This document shows positions 35,429 through 47,100 of a DNA stretch of 64,000 nt, one piece after another. The notes beneath the pieces are model-generated. The model was given only the letters and a program-made list of their open reading frames with translations, was not told the origin of the DNA and searched no databases. The stretch comes from Hyperoodon ampullatus (taxonomy: Eukaryota > Chordata > Mammalia > Artiodactyla > Ziphiidae): the NCBI GenBank assembly GCA_949752795.1, contig OX457063.1:68161783-68225782 (forward strand), in the 5' to 3' direction. Numbering within the stretch: the stretch's first letter is position 1; each line of letters opens with the position of its first letter. The position numbers and the translations under genes are program-made.

Positions 35429-35821
35429 TGTTAAAAACAAGACAACAGTCCCAAAGTGGAGTTGCTTATGTTAAGCCCATGACATCAAGCAGAGATCTAA
35501 CTTAATTACAGTTTCAGTTCTCCCAGAAGAGGAATCTTAAACCAGTCCCCCAGGAATTGCCTGATCAGCATTAGTTGGGTAATTTGTCTGGCAGAGCCCT
35601 GTCATCTACTAAAGGAAAGTAACCTTGCAATAACCAACCTGCTTTTTTGCGAAGTATAACCTACTGGTTCCCGCTCTCTTCTGCCTATAAAGGATTTCAT
35701 TTTGTGCTGCTCCTCAGAGTTCCTTTCTATCTGCTAGATTTGGTGTTGCCTGATTCATGAATCATGCAATAAAGCCAATAAGATCTTTAAAATTTACTCA
35801 GTTGAATTTTGGTTTTTAACA
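35429..35821 (+). mobile_element. solo LTR, class-I-ERV-like, with 4-bp TSD
   Basis: The 393-bp element begins tgttaaaaac and ends gtttttaaca, a perfect 10-bp terminal inverted repeat with TG...CA ends. It is flanked by atag at 35425-35428 and 35822-35825; a 4-bp duplication is usual for gamma-like ERVs. TATAAA lies at 35686-35691 and AATAAA at 35768-35773, a normal U3-R arrangement. No internal viral sequence remains. Confidence 0.88.
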
Positions 35822-35834
35822 ATAGGAACATACA

Positions 35835-35872
35835 TGAACACACATACACACACACAAACACACACATACACA
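35835..35872. repeat. CA-rich low-complexity repeat
   Basis: An imperfect CA tract broken by ta and aa, just beyond the solo LTR. Confidence 0.85.
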
Positions 35873-36168
35873 TCTTCCAGATATATAGTAATGCTCAGGA
35901 GAATAGAGTTGCAAACCACACTAAGGAAAGAAACACTTCTCTATCCACCGCTACACAACTACACAACATCAATATTTTACATCATTTGAAAAGCACACAT
36001 GCCCTTTGTATTCCTTTTATTTTCCTTATGAGAAAATATTCTATGTATGAATAATTCATATCATAGAAAAATATTATTTTTAACACCTGTGTAACAATCA
36101 AGCCCTCTACAAAAGCATCTTTCTATTGATGTTCATCTGTTACCACAATAAGACCCAGCAAAAGTTTT

Positions 36169-36764
36169 TTTTCTTTTTTTTTCTTTTTTATAAATTTATT
36201 TATTTATTTATTTATTTTGCGGTACGCAGGCCTCTCACTGTTGTGGCCTCTCCCGTTGTGGAGCACAGGCTCCGGATGCTCAGGTTCAGTGGCCATGGCT
36301 CATGGGCCCAGCCACTCCGCGGCATGTGGGATCTTCCCGGACTGGGGCACGAACCCGTGTCCCCTGCATCGGCAGGCGGACTCTCAACCACTGCGCCACC
36401 AGGGAAGCCCTATAAATTTATTTTATTTTATTTATTTATTTTTGGCTGTGTTGGATGTTCGTTGCTGCGTGCGGGCTTTCTCTAGTTGCGGAGAGCGGGG
36501 GCTACTCTTCGTTGCGGTGCATGGACTTCTCATTGCAGTGGCTTCTCTCGTTGCGGAGCACGGGCTGTAGGCGCGTGGGCTTCCATAGTTGCGGCACACG
36601 CGCTCAGTAGTTGTGGCTCACGGGCTCTAGAGCACAGGCTCAGTAGTTGTGGCGCACGAACCTAGTTGCTCCGTGGCATGTGGGATCTTCCCAGACCAGA
36701 GCTCGAACCCGTGTCCCCTGCATTGGCAGGTGGATTCTCAACCACTGCGCCACCAGGGAAGCCC
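36169..36764 (-). mobile_element. CHR-1 type SINE hosting a CHR-2 in its tail
   Basis: The reverse-complement CHR-1 body runs 36440-36764 ('tttggctgtgttggatgttc' to 'ccactgcgccaccagggaag'). Its T-rich tail at 36169-36435 is split by a CHR-2 copy. The outer 15-bp TSD cccagcaaaagtttt is exact at 36154-36168 and 36765-36779. Confidence 0.93.
36200..36410 (-). mobile_element. CHR-2 type SINE nested in a SINE tail
   Basis: The minus-strand CHR-2 reads 'ttgcggtacgcaggcctctc' through 'ctgcgccaccagggaagccc'. It is inserted in the T-rich tail of the surrounding CHR-1, with tataaattta at 36189-36198 and 36411-36420 as its TSD. Confidence 0.93.
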
Positions 36765-36914
36765 CCCAGCAAAAGTTTTGAAATTCAAAATTCTTTTCTT
36801 AGTTTTCTAGCCAGGTCAAGTCTCAAACTTCACTTCTATAAAATCAGCACAGGAAACAGTTTGAGAGGTGTAATAGCTCTGCAGGAGTATACCTCCAGAG
36901 ACTGAAAATTGAGT

Positions 36915-36949
36915 GCGCGCACACACACACACACAAGCACACACACACA
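36915..36949. repeat. (CA)n microsatellite
   Basis: gtgcgcgcacacac with CA units and one interruption (acaagcacac). The purine-pyrimidine alternation is Z-DNA-prone. Confidence 0.9.
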
Positions 36950-37870
36950 TCACCTCTCATCGCTGATGTTGAAGATAGTACCTTCTTTGCCAGTGGCCAC
37001 AGGAGACACTGCCACCCTGCCAAGCTGGTGGAGGTCTGCCCAAGGCTGCCAAAGTACAGAGGTGTTGATGCCAATGCTAAGGAAACGAATAACAAGGCCA
37101 AGAGTCCTGGGGGAGATGCCTGTCTTGGACTGATATTGCTACTGACACCAATAATATCACCTCCGTTGCCAAAGCTGCCCTAATCACTATTGCCTACTAG
37201 GATAGTGCTTCTGGCACATTGCCATTACGTTTTGTACTCTATATCCCTCAGAGATTAAAAAGAAAGATCACATTTGGTTTTTAGAGTCTTTTATTTGAAA
37301 CCCCCTTAGAACTTTTCAATGATAGACATGGTGTCCTCAGAAGTGCATTTTTCTGTAGACCTTGGCCCTGAGTCTTAATAAATTTGAGTCTTTCCTAGGA
37401 GAACTTTCAGCCATTCACACAAATAGAGGCCTGGCAGGCCTGTCCCATGGGTCAACACATGTTCCCAGGCTGCTTGAATCCTTGGAGGAGCAGCTTAGGC
37501 TACTCAAGTTGAGGGCTATTGCCGAAATTGGGATCTGAAAGATGGGCTAGAAAGAATTGAAGTTTAGGAATATAGATGGCCAAAAAAGCAGCCAATGCCC
37601 AGGTAACTGAGGAAAGAAGTGGGAAACCCTAAATTGACACAGCATAAAACAAATAATAATAATAAAATAAACGGGGGCTGGATTGAACGGCATTAGTTCG
37701 TAAGAGCACGTGAAGAAGTTGAGAAAGATGGTCTTCTTCATCCCTCATATCTTTCTCTAGCTTTGGAAATCTTCATGATATGCCCTAAGATCATAATTCT
37801 TAGGAGACCTTTAGTTTCAGTATGTAGGATGCTTTGGGTGTGGATTTGAAGGTTCGTTATCAAAAATCAA
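36950..37870. other. unclassified noncoding DNA
   Basis: Sequence at 37000-37260 has short, coding-like open stretches in shifting frames, but I cannot match them to a protein. No gene is called. Confidence 0.45.
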
Positions 37871-38192
37871 ACATACATGGAATACCACTAAGCAATAAAT
37901 AGGCACAAAATATTGCTAATTCAACAACTTGGATGGATTTCAAGGACATCACACTGAGTGCAAAAAGTAGTCTCAAAGGGTTACATACCACATGATTTCC
38001 TTTGTACAGCAATCTCTAAATGACAAAGTTATAGTGGTGGAGAACAGATTAGCAGTTGTAGGAGTTAGCTTTGGAGGAAGAGTGTGACTTTTATGGGAAA
38101 GCACAAGGAGTTTCTTTGTGGTGATGGAACAGTTCTGTATCCTAATTGTGGTGTTGGTTACTAGAATCTGCACCCGGTACAACTTTATAGAA

Positions 38193-38229
<37 letters not shown>

Positions 38230-38425
38230 GAGTACACTTAAAAACTGATGAGATCTGAGTAAGTTCTGTACTTGAATAATATTGTACCAGCACCAACTTC
38301 TGGATTTTGACAATGCACTTTAGTATGTAAAATATTATCACTGGGGGAAGCTGGGTGAAGGATACACTGAAAATTCTCTGTACTATTTTTGCAGCTCTTT
38401 GTGGGTCTAAATATATGTCAAAATA
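37871..38425 (+). mobile_element. L1M 3' end with internal (CA)n
   Basis: 'tggataccac'-type start, 'ttggatggatttcaaggaca', 'gtacacttaaaaactgatga', 'gggggaagctgggtgaagga' and 'ctctgtactatttttgcagc' are a typical old L1M 3'UTR. A CA tract (38195-38227) has grown inside it. The right end is capped by a CHR-2 SINE. Confidence 0.75.
38195..38227. repeat. (CA)n microsatellite
   Basis: About 16 clean AC units inside an L1M 3'UTR. Confidence 0.97.
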
Positions 38426-38650
38426 GGGCTTCCCTGGTGGCGCAGTGGTTGAGAGTCCACCTGCCGATGCAGGGGACACGGGTTCGTGCCCCGGTCCAGG
38501 AAGATCCCACATGCCACGGAGCGGCTGGGCCCGTGAGCCATGGCCGCTGAGCCTGCGCGTCCGGAGCCTGGGCTCCGCAATGGGAGAGGCCACAACAGTG
38601 AGAGGCCCACGTACCACAAAAAAAATAAAAAATAAAAAAATAAATAAAAA
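38426..38650 (+). mobile_element. CHR-2 type SINE
   Basis: Complete head with A box tggcgcagtgg and B box-like ggttcgtgccc. The body runs to 'gaggcccacgtaccac', and the tail of mixed a and taaa units reaches about 38650. I found no clear TSD. A 214-codon open frame crossing it on the minus strand is not a gene. Confidence 0.92.
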
Positions 38651-39597
38651 GCTATTTTACAAAATCAAATATATCACTTTCACAAGGAAATAGAGAAGGG
38701 ACTAATAGGCTGTTCAGAATTATCCCATTAATGAAGTAATAGGAAAAAATGCATAGACTTGTTGGGTACTGCAATTGTGAATAAAATGGTCACAATATTA
38801 TTAATATTTCCTAAGTGTTATCATCATCTTCTAATCCTCAAGTCTAAAATTTTATCATTAAAGAGTAAGTTTTTCAAAAAAGCAAAAGTCTTTAATAATT
38901 GCCCCAAACCAAAGTCAATTTATATCTGTTGATAAAGAACCAATTAAAAGACTTATTTAACCCGTGACAATATAAATCATCTCCATATCTGAGAAATAAC
39001 AGTAGTATGAAGAATTAAAAAGCATATTAGTTATTTTTATTACTCATTCCATATTTATTAGGTGCTTACTTTATAATAGGTACTATGGGTGGCACTGGGA
39101 ATACCAAATAAATCAACATGAGTTGTAACTTCAGAGAATTCACATTGGGCCTTGAGAGTAAAAATAAACACAGTGATGCACACATCTACCAATCTCCCAC
39201 ACCCCAACTCATTTTACAATAACTATTTTTCTTCCAGTTCTATGAACGCAGACAAATGAGTTTGCCAAAGTTACCCTGCAACAAGAATTAAAACTTGTTA
39301 TCAAGCAGTTTCTTCCTGACCACAGCTAGGTAATAGGAGTTAATAGCTCTCAAAGTGGAGTGGAAGCTAAGGCAAGATAAGAGGTGACTGATTATGGTAG
39401 TAAAATAATTAAATTCCATTAGGATCAATTACCAACTTAGAGATTTTAGCAATTTTCTTTCTAGTCATTCACAATGACTTTCCCTCTCTTACTGCCTTAT
39501 GCCACAAATTTATTATCTACAAAGGAAATTAACCCAATCTGCTCTTCTCCCCTCAGTTTGATGCACAGTGCTCATATTTTCATCAGAATGGATCTTG
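38651..39597. other. unclassified noncoding DNA with an ancient repeat near 39050-39170
   Basis: 'attccatatttattaggtgc' and 'tactatgggtggcactggga' resemble a widespread old mammalian repeat whose family I cannot assign. Nothing else is recognised. Confidence 0.45.
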
Positions 39598-39899
39598 TGG
39601 GCTTCCCTGGTGGCGCAGTGGTTAAGAATCCGCCTGTCAATTCAGGAGACATGGGTTCGAGCCCTGGTCCAGGAAGATCCCACATGCCGCAGAGCAACTA
39701 AGCCCGTGCACCACAACTACTGAGACTGCGCTCTAGAACCCATGAGCCACACCTACTGAAGCCGTGCACCTAGAAGCCGTGCTCCGCAACGAGAAGCCAC
39801 CACAATAAGAAGCCCGCACACCGCGACAAAGAGTAGGCGCACAGCAACGAAGACCCAATGCAGCCAAAAATAAAATAAAAAAATTTATTTTAAAAGAAA
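39598..39899 (+). mobile_element. CHR-1 type SINE with TSD
   Basis: Head 'gggcttccctggtggcgcag', B box 'ggttcgagccc', cacaactactgag modules, 'aatgcagccaaaaataaaat' tail. The 13-bp TSD agaatggatcttg is exact at 39585-39597 and 39900-39912. It is slightly shorter than other copies because one module near 39800 is missing. Confidence 0.95.
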
Positions 39900-40403
39900 A
39901 GAATGGATCTTGCATTCATTCCATTCTTTATTTGTGTCATATTCACATTTCCTTTGGCCTGCCTCCAGCAAAACTTCAATACCCAGCATGAAAGCCATTT
40001 ACTGCAAAGCATGACTGGCCCTTGCTCAAGTTTCTGTAAACCAGAGCTGTTATCTGCTTTATTCCTAATCTACTCTTTTGAACATTCTTGTTTTAAAAAT
40101 CAGATGCTTAACACACCCTTGAGTGTATTGCAAATTTTAACTTGAAAAAAAGTTATATGTATAATGTTTATTACTGATATATATACTTTTAAATTTATTT
40201 GTGAAAAAGAGGTAAACCTCATGTCCACTCACCAAGTGGCAGTTATAGTCCCTTTCAGCCACATCAGCTTAAAGTAGGTCCAAGTCTACCGTCCTTGGTC
40301 CAGCACTACAAACTCACCAGCTGCCCATCACTAAAATAAATTCTGTGTATCCTCCATCCTTCAGTTTTCTTTACCTTAGTCATCCCTGATTAGTATCAGT
40401 GTT

Positions 40404-40425
40404 GGGGGGGAAGGGGGGAAGGGGG
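40404..40425 (+). other. possible G-quadruplex motif
   Basis: Runs of 7, 6 and 5 G separated by aa give more than four GGG blocks with short loops, which satisfies the usual G4 pattern on the plus strand. Confidence 0.6.
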
Positions 40426-41423
40426 TAAATTAGAAACTTCCCTTCTTTCATATTTGGCATGAAATTTATAATAAAATAGACATTAATCCAAGTTGACATT
40501 CTCTTCAGACACATAGCACTTCTTTATGGCAAAAAAGTAGTCATTTGTAGGTAGTGTGTAATCCTTACAATATTCATTTATTCAACAAATATGTATTGAG
40601 CACTTATTTGTGCTAGGCACTGTTCCACAGACTGGGATAGAACAGTGACCATAACTAACACCTCTGCCCTTATAAAGTGTCCATTCTAATGGAGGAGAAA
40701 TAATCCATGGATATGAGAAATAATCCAGGGAAATGACAAATAAATTGCTCATTTGCATAGAAATTAGTGGTAGATTATTTTATAGGGGGCACAAAGTTAT
40801 GTGACAGGAAAAATAGTTTGGGGGGGGCTCCATGTGTGATTAGAAAAAATAATTCTCTCCTTAGTGTAGTGTGCTTGCTTCTTAGGGAAACCAGTGAGGG
40901 AATCAGCCATAGGTCACACTATTGGGTAGACAAAACGGGAACTGGGTACCACATTCATTCTCAGTCATGGTATCTGAGCCCAGCTCCTACTGATGAGTAG
41001 AGGAGAGCTTCTACTAGCACCCAGACAAATATGAGGCCCTGGGGGTTATAAGACCCAAGAGAGGGTCAAGGTATGTGTTGAGGTGGTTGTTTCTTCCTCT
41101 TGTGAAAAGATTGAAGCTTCCCAATAGAGTTCTGCGGGCACCTGACCAAGGAACATGAGTGGCTGCTTTGAAGCTAAAGGAGAAAAAGGAAAGAGGAGGG
41201 ATCAAGAGAGAGCACCTATACCTTGAAGCAGGGAGTCCACAGGCCCTTCCCTTGGGTCTTATAAGGGAACAACAAAGTTACAACTTGGAGATTCGTGCCT
41301 TATCTCCATTATAATCAGGTGTGTGTTTGACCTGGGAAAAACTAAGCACATAGGAGCATCTTAGGAAAAAGATGGCAAGTGGCCCTGAAACATACTGCTG
41401 GACTTTCCAATGGAGACAACACA

Positions 41424-41437
41424 CGTGCGTGCATGTG

Positions 41438-41471
<34 letters not shown>
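41424..41471. repeat. (CA)n with GTGCGCGC start
   Basis: gtgcgtgcatgtgcgcgcgc runs into about 15 CA units. It is alternating purine-pyrimidine throughout, a Z-DNA-prone layout. Confidence 0.95.
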
Positions 41472-41475
<4 letters not shown>

Positions 41476-43527
41476 CTTGGCAGAGCTTCCATGGGTTATC
41501 AGCAACAACACAATGATCCCTAATAGAGGGGAAAAAAACCCCACAACCTCTCTACATAAGACTGTGAGGCTGAATTCTAGGTTATCCCCTATACACACAC
41601 AAGTGAGCAAAGAATATCTTTAGGACAGAGGAAGGACTTTGTCATACCAGAATATAATCATGCAAGTAAATTTCCAAGCACTTCTATATGGTTCTACACC
41701 AAGTAATTAAGTAAAAATAGAGTCTAGGCCCTATGTAACCAATTAACTCTACAAAAACACACACAAACCTTAGGACAAATTTGAGCCACAAAACTGACTG
41801 ATATAAAAATCTATACTCATGCTCTGCCTACTAATATTTTACATGTGGATTTTACATATAAAATATATTATATTACTGAAAATGGCCCAGAATACACAGC
41901 ACACTTTTTATTAATATTTCTTGGGGACCTATAGTATAGAGTAGAGCCACAGGAAAAAGAGTATCAGCAGTTGCAGGACTGACTTTTTGGTTAATATATT
42001 ACATATAGTATATTTCTTTCCTTTACATAGAACTTGAGCCATGTGTATAACATAATTTATGAATATATACTTTATTAATTAAATTCTAACCTTAGAGAGG
42101 TAAAAATATGGATAAATCATTAAATTATTTTTAAAAGAAATTTTTCAAAGTTTTGATGTTTGAATAACTACTTTAGTTAATGTATTGAATATGTTTATAT
42201 TTTGTTCATGCCCATTTACTGAGTATCAATTGAGTGCATTGCAGTATAATTAATTATAGAACTACCAAAACATTTGCCTGGCTTAAAAAATATGTTTCAC
42301 TTCAAAGTATCAACTTGCTATATTAAATTATTTTAACAACAGCCAAAACAAACACATTTTTAAAGCAGGACAATTTTAAATACAGAGTCGGTAGTACTTC
42401 AGGTTATCATTACAAGTTCTCCTAGACAGTTTACCTACTGGCAAATACGCTCGCAAAGACAGAGCTTTTGAATAGTGAGGAAAACACTGGGTTTCATACC
42501 ACATTCAGCCTAGACAGTCTTGAGGATCCTAACTTCTTTGGAGTGCAAATAGCTCGGCTTCAAAGAGAATGAGAAAGCTGAACACACTAGCCAGGGACAT
42601 CAGATATTGCCAGAGCCCACAGCCAACAGGAGACACGCTGGGAAGGTGGTCTCTCTTAGCTGCCTCCATCATTACTTCAGAAAAGAAGACAAATATCTTG
42701 CAGACACAGCTCGCTAAGCAGGATCATTCTCCAAAATACTGGAGGAGGAGCTACTTCTCCCTAGTACAATGACCCCTGCAGCAGCTGGGCCAGGAGAATA
42801 GGTCTTTCCATGAGCCTGCTAGGAAAGATGGTGTAACAGGCTCTGTGACTTCACTTCTGTGTCTTCTGCGGGAGGTTTACAGAAATGCAGAAAACTGACC
42901 CATTCTTTTAGCACTAGGGCAGGTGTGTTTCTAAAAGTGACTCTGAAGATAGTTCCTAGTAAGTCTAACAAATATCTTCATACAGATGAAACGGTAAGGA
43001 GAACCTGAATTTGGCTTACTACAAATAGTAATTCTATTTTAGACATCACTGGATTTAGATACAATAAATATGTGCGAAATTGAAATGATATCTATTATCT
43101 CGGTATAACTGTTCTAATATATATATACATTTTGAAGAACATCATTCTAGATGGACAGGGATCTGGATTACCAAATAAAACAAGGTGAGGAAAGATTTTT
43201 CTAACGCTAAATATCCATATCATGCACAGTGTCAACCACCTAGATGACTGACTTTATTTTTGTTTTTATTTTCCTTGCTGGATATACACAGGATCCACCT
43301 TCAGCTTGTTCAGATCCCAGAGTCACTCCTCAAAAGGTTTACTCTGACCACCCTATATAAAATAGTATCCCCCTGCTCTCTAATTTTCTACCTCGCTTTA
43401 TTTTTCTTAATGACACATACATCATACTAACATTATAATACATATTTGTTTGCTAATTGTCATATCCTTCAGTAGCATGCAAGGCTCTTCAAAGAGGAGG
43501 GTATTTTAATTAAATTCATTGCCATAT

Positions 43528-44076
43528 TGCCATCGATGGATGAATGGATAAAGAAAATGTGAGATATACATTATTCAGTAATAAAAAGAAAGAAGGAAAT
43601 CTTGCCATTTGCAACAACATGAATGGAATTTGAGGGCATTATGCTAAAGGAAATAGGTGAGACAGAGAAAGAGAAATACCACATGATCTCACTTATATAT
43701 GAAGGGGGGAAACAGCTCATAGATACAGAGAACAGACCCATGGCTTCCAGAGGCAGGAGATGAGGGAATGGGCCAAATGAGTGAAGGTGGTCAAAAGGTG
43801 CAAGCTTCTAGGTATAAAATAAATAAGTCCTGGGGATGTAATGTACAGCGTGGTGACTACAGTTAATAATATTGGATTGTATACTTAAAGGTGTTAAGAG
43901 AGCAGATCTTAAAAAGTTCTTATCAAAATAAATTTTGTAACTATGGGGAGTGATGGATGTTAACCAGATTCACTGTGGTGATCAGTTTACAATATATACA
44001 AATATCAAATCATTATGTTGTACCCCTGAAACTAGTATGCCAATTATATCTTTATTAAAAAGTTATTTTAAAAAAT
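43528..44076 (+). mobile_element. old L1 3' end (first insertion in the L2)
   Basis: ORF2 end region ('ggatgaatggataaagaaaa') then 3'UTR ('aaataccacatgatctcact', 'tatgttgtacccctgaaact'), ending in a short A tail. The L2 sequences tcattgccatat (43516-43527) and tcactgctatat (44583-44594) look like its aged TSD. Confidence 0.8.
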
Positions 44077-44084
44077 CACTGCTA

Positions 44085-44576
44085 GACTCACAGATACAGA
44101 GAACAAACTAGTGGTTACCAGTGGGAAGAGGGAAGCAGGGAGGGGCAATACAGGGGTAGGGGATTAAAAGGTACAAACTATTACGTATAAAATAAGCTAC
44201 AAGGATATATTGTACAACACAGTACAAATGGAGTATATAAATAGAGTATAACCTTTAAAAATTGTGAATCAAAATATTGTACACTTGGGCTTCCCTGGTG
44301 GCGCAGCGGTTGAGGGTACGCCTGCCGATGCAGGGGGCACGGGTTCGTGCCCCGGTCCGGGGGGATCCCATGTGCCACGGAGCGGCTGGGCCCGTGGGCC
44401 GTGGCTGCTGAGCCTGCGCGTCTGGAGCTTGTGCTCCGCGACAGGAGGGGCCGCGGCAGTGAGAGGCCCACGTACCACAAAAAAAAAAACCAAACAATAT
44501 ATTGTACACCCATAACATATAATATTTTACGTCAACTATACTTCGATTTTTAAAGAAAAAGTTTTAAAGAAGAGGA
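44085..44576 (+). mobile_element. L1 3' end (second insertion), carrying a CHR-2
   Basis: 'cagatacagagaacaaacta', 'ggttaccagtgggaagaggg' and 'caactatacttcgattttta' are an L1 3'UTR. The TSD aaaaaatcactgcta at 44070-44084 and 44577-44591 spans the A tail of the first L1 and the resumed L2, so this copy came later. Confidence 0.85.
44285..44498 (+). mobile_element. CHR-2 type SINE inside an L1 3'UTR
   Basis: Complete CHR-2 with head, body and A tail. The TSD atattgtacac lies at 44274-44284 and 44499-44509. It is the youngest layer of the nest. Confidence 0.95.
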
Positions 44577-44665
44577 AAAAAATCACTGCTATATCCTCAG
44601 CACCTAAGTCAGGGCTTTGCACAAAGTAAGAGCTCAATAATTATTTGTGGATAGAACAAGTGAAT

Positions 44666-45649
44666 AGAGACTTTTAGGGCAAATAGTTTCACTGAAATGA
44701 AGTACTAATTTCTGAATGCTGACCCTTACATTACGTCAGTACTTTTGTATACTTCCAGGACACATGCACATACTTGGAAAGCCATGTTACAGCGTTCTCT
44801 AGAAGTCTATTTTAAAAAAATGATTGTGTAAGGACTATGTAATAGGATAAAATATATTAATAAGAAATAATTCTATTATTAAGATCATTTTATCCTCATT
44901 ATATAATTGCTCTGTATTTCTTGAGGCAGACGCCCAAGTAAGGTCAGGATATACCTTGAGTCTCATTGAACATCAAGTGCTTCAAAAATGCAGTTTGTGT
45001 GAGCTGGTAAAATACAAGAAATGAGAGAGAGGATTAAAGGAAAATAGTGTCCCACCCTATTCCATTTCTAACTTTGGCTACAGTTTGGTCAATATCATCG
45101 CTGATAGTCAAGCACCATTTGTGTAAGAAGTAGTATAACAATACAATTCCAATTTTTTTTTCAGAAAGGAAATTAACAGTGGGACTTGTGGTTAAATAAT
45201 TTATTACTTCTATTCCTTCCTAAAATCCAACAAAATAACAATAAAAGGATGGATTTTTAAAAAAATACCCAAGGACCAAAAACTCTGTGACTGCGAAACA
45301 GATGGATAAATAGTAACTGACTTGGCAGAGAGAGGGAAGCCCAGAGTTAAGTCAGCAGAGGAGAAGGTACAGGAGCAGCTAACTGATACTTCAGAACCCC
45401 CAAAAAGTTCAGGAATTAAAGACAATAGGTAGGTAGCTCTTGAGGTGGGGATTCAAGTGAGGCAGAATACAGAAGGGTAAATTGAGTGTCTGTATAAACT
45501 TGTACGTGTCTTTATACAAAGTATGCCCCAAATCATAAACACACACATTCACACAACCCCCCCTTGTTCAGCATGCAGCTATCTCTGTAACATGTAGGTT
45601 ACAGTCAAGTGATATATGTGTAATCAGAGTCTCAGAAGGCCAAGTGAGA
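44666..45649. other. unclassified noncoding DNA
   Basis: No gene or clear repeat is recognised in this stretch. Confidence 0.5.
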
Positions 45650-46525
45650 GATAAAAATCCATTTTTCTAAAGAAGATATACAAATGGCCCTCAGGTACAC
45701 AAAAAGGTGCTCAACATCACTAATCATCAGGGAAATGCAAATCAAAACCACAATGAGATATCACCTCACACCTGCTAGAATGGCTATTCTCAAAAACACA
45801 GTGGAAAAGTGCTGGTAGGATGTAGAGAAAAGGTACCCTTGTACACTGTTGGTAGGAATGTGAATTGGTGCAGCCACTATGGAAAACAGTATGGAGGTTC
45901 CTCAAAAAAAGTAAAAATAGAACTGCCATGTGATCCAGCTATTCTACTTCTATTGATAGATATATATCCAGAGGAAATGAAATCACTATATTGAAGAGAT
46001 ATCTATACTCCCATATTCATTGCAGTATTATTTATAATAGCCAAGACATGGAAACAACCTGTCTGCCAATAGATAAATAAAAAAAGAAAATGTGGTGTAT
46101 ACAGATAGAGAAAGACAAACAGGGTATGATCTCACTTACATGTGGAACCTAAGAAGCTGAATTCAAAGAAACAGAGAATAGACTGGTGGTTGCCAGTGGT
46201 GGGGAGTGGCAGAAATGCGTGAAGGTGGTTAAAGAGTACAAACTTCCAGTTATAAGATGACTAAGTTTGAGAATATAATTATAGCATGATGATTATGGTT
46301 AACGATACTGTGTTGTATGTTTGAACATTGCTAACAAAATAAATCCTAATAGTTCTCACAACAACAACAACAAAATGTAACTATGTGAGGTGATGAATGT
46401 GTTAATCATGTTGTAATCATGTTGCAATATGACAGATGTCTATCAATATACTGCATATCAAATCACCACTTTGTACACCTTAAACTTAAGCAGTGTTATA
46501 TGTCAATTGTACTCAGTAAACCTGG
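45650..46525 (+). mobile_element. old L1M ORF2 end and 3'UTR
   Basis: 'gaagatatacaaatggccct' through 'catcactaatcatcagggaa' and 'caaaaccacaatgagatatc' is the ORF2 C-terminal region. Then come 'atagccaagacatggaaaca' and a 3'UTR with 'atagactggtggttgccagt'. An open piece at 45809-45994 keeps a little of ORF2; the rest is broken. Confidence 0.85.
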
Positions 46526-46569
46526 GGAGGGGGGGATCTGGGGAAGAACACGTGTTTTGTTTTTGTTTT

Positions 46570-47100
46570 TGTTTTGAGAATTAAACAGAAGCACTATTTG
46601 CAGGGAAAATGGCTGAGATTTTCTAAAACTGATGAAAAACATAAACCCACAAATTCAAGAAGTACAATAACCCCCAAGCAGAACATGTAAAAAGAAAGCC
46701 TCCCCAAGGCACATCATAGTAAAACTGCTAAAAAAACCCTTAAAAGTAGCCAAAGGAAAAAATTTGTATTACTTTCTAAGGAGCAACAATAAAACTGAGA
46801 ACTGCCTTCTCCACAGAAATATTAGAAGACAGAAGACAATGAAATGACATCTTAAAATCTTGAAAGACAATCATTGCCAACCTACAATATTATATAGTTA
46901 GTGAATACACACTTCAGAAACCAAGATGAAATAAATACTTTTCCAACAAACAAAAGCCCTGAGAACGTATCACCAGCATACCTGAATTAGAAGAAATACT
47001 AAAGGAAATTCTTTAGGCAGAAGGAAGATGAGTCTAGAAGCAAAGAAATAAAGAAAGGGATGAAGACCTCCAGGAAAGGTAAGATTGAAGTAAATATAAA
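46570..47100 (+). pseudogene. L1M ORF1 3' part remnant
   Basis: 'caaggcacatcatagtaaaa', 'ggagcaacaataaaactgag', 'attagaagacagaagacaat' and 'actaaaggaaattctttagg' follow the order of L1M/HAL1 ORF1 and its 3' edge. No long frame remains. It lies directly after a 3' L1 end, so it belongs to a separate element or a rearranged one. The following stretch to 47580 is probably related but not securely assigned. Confidence 0.65.

Larger units (their letters stand above)
39913..43289. other. unclassified noncoding DNA
   Basis: About 3.4 kb without a recognised gene. It contains a G-run cluster (40404-40425), an old unclassified repeat (about 40560-40700, 'ttcaacaaatatgtattgag' type) and a GC/CA tract (41424-41471). 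Confidence 0.5.
43290..44665 (+). mobile_element. L2 LINE 3' end, split by nested insertions
   Basis: Left part: 'ctctgaccaccctatataaaat' and 'ctctaattttctacctcgct', then 'aaggctcttcaaagaggagg' to about 43527. Right part from 44583: 'tcactgctatatcctcagca', 'cagggctttgcacaaagtaa', 'gctcaataattatttgtgg'. Joined, these give the normal L2 3' end, so everything between was inserted later. Confidence 0.8.

Noticed and set aside
37973..38617. 214-codon open frame on the minus strand
   Set aside because: It crosses a CHR-2 SINE, a CA tract and an L1M 3'UTR; the protein-like run is an artefact of the SINE's GC-rich body and the dinucleotide repeat.
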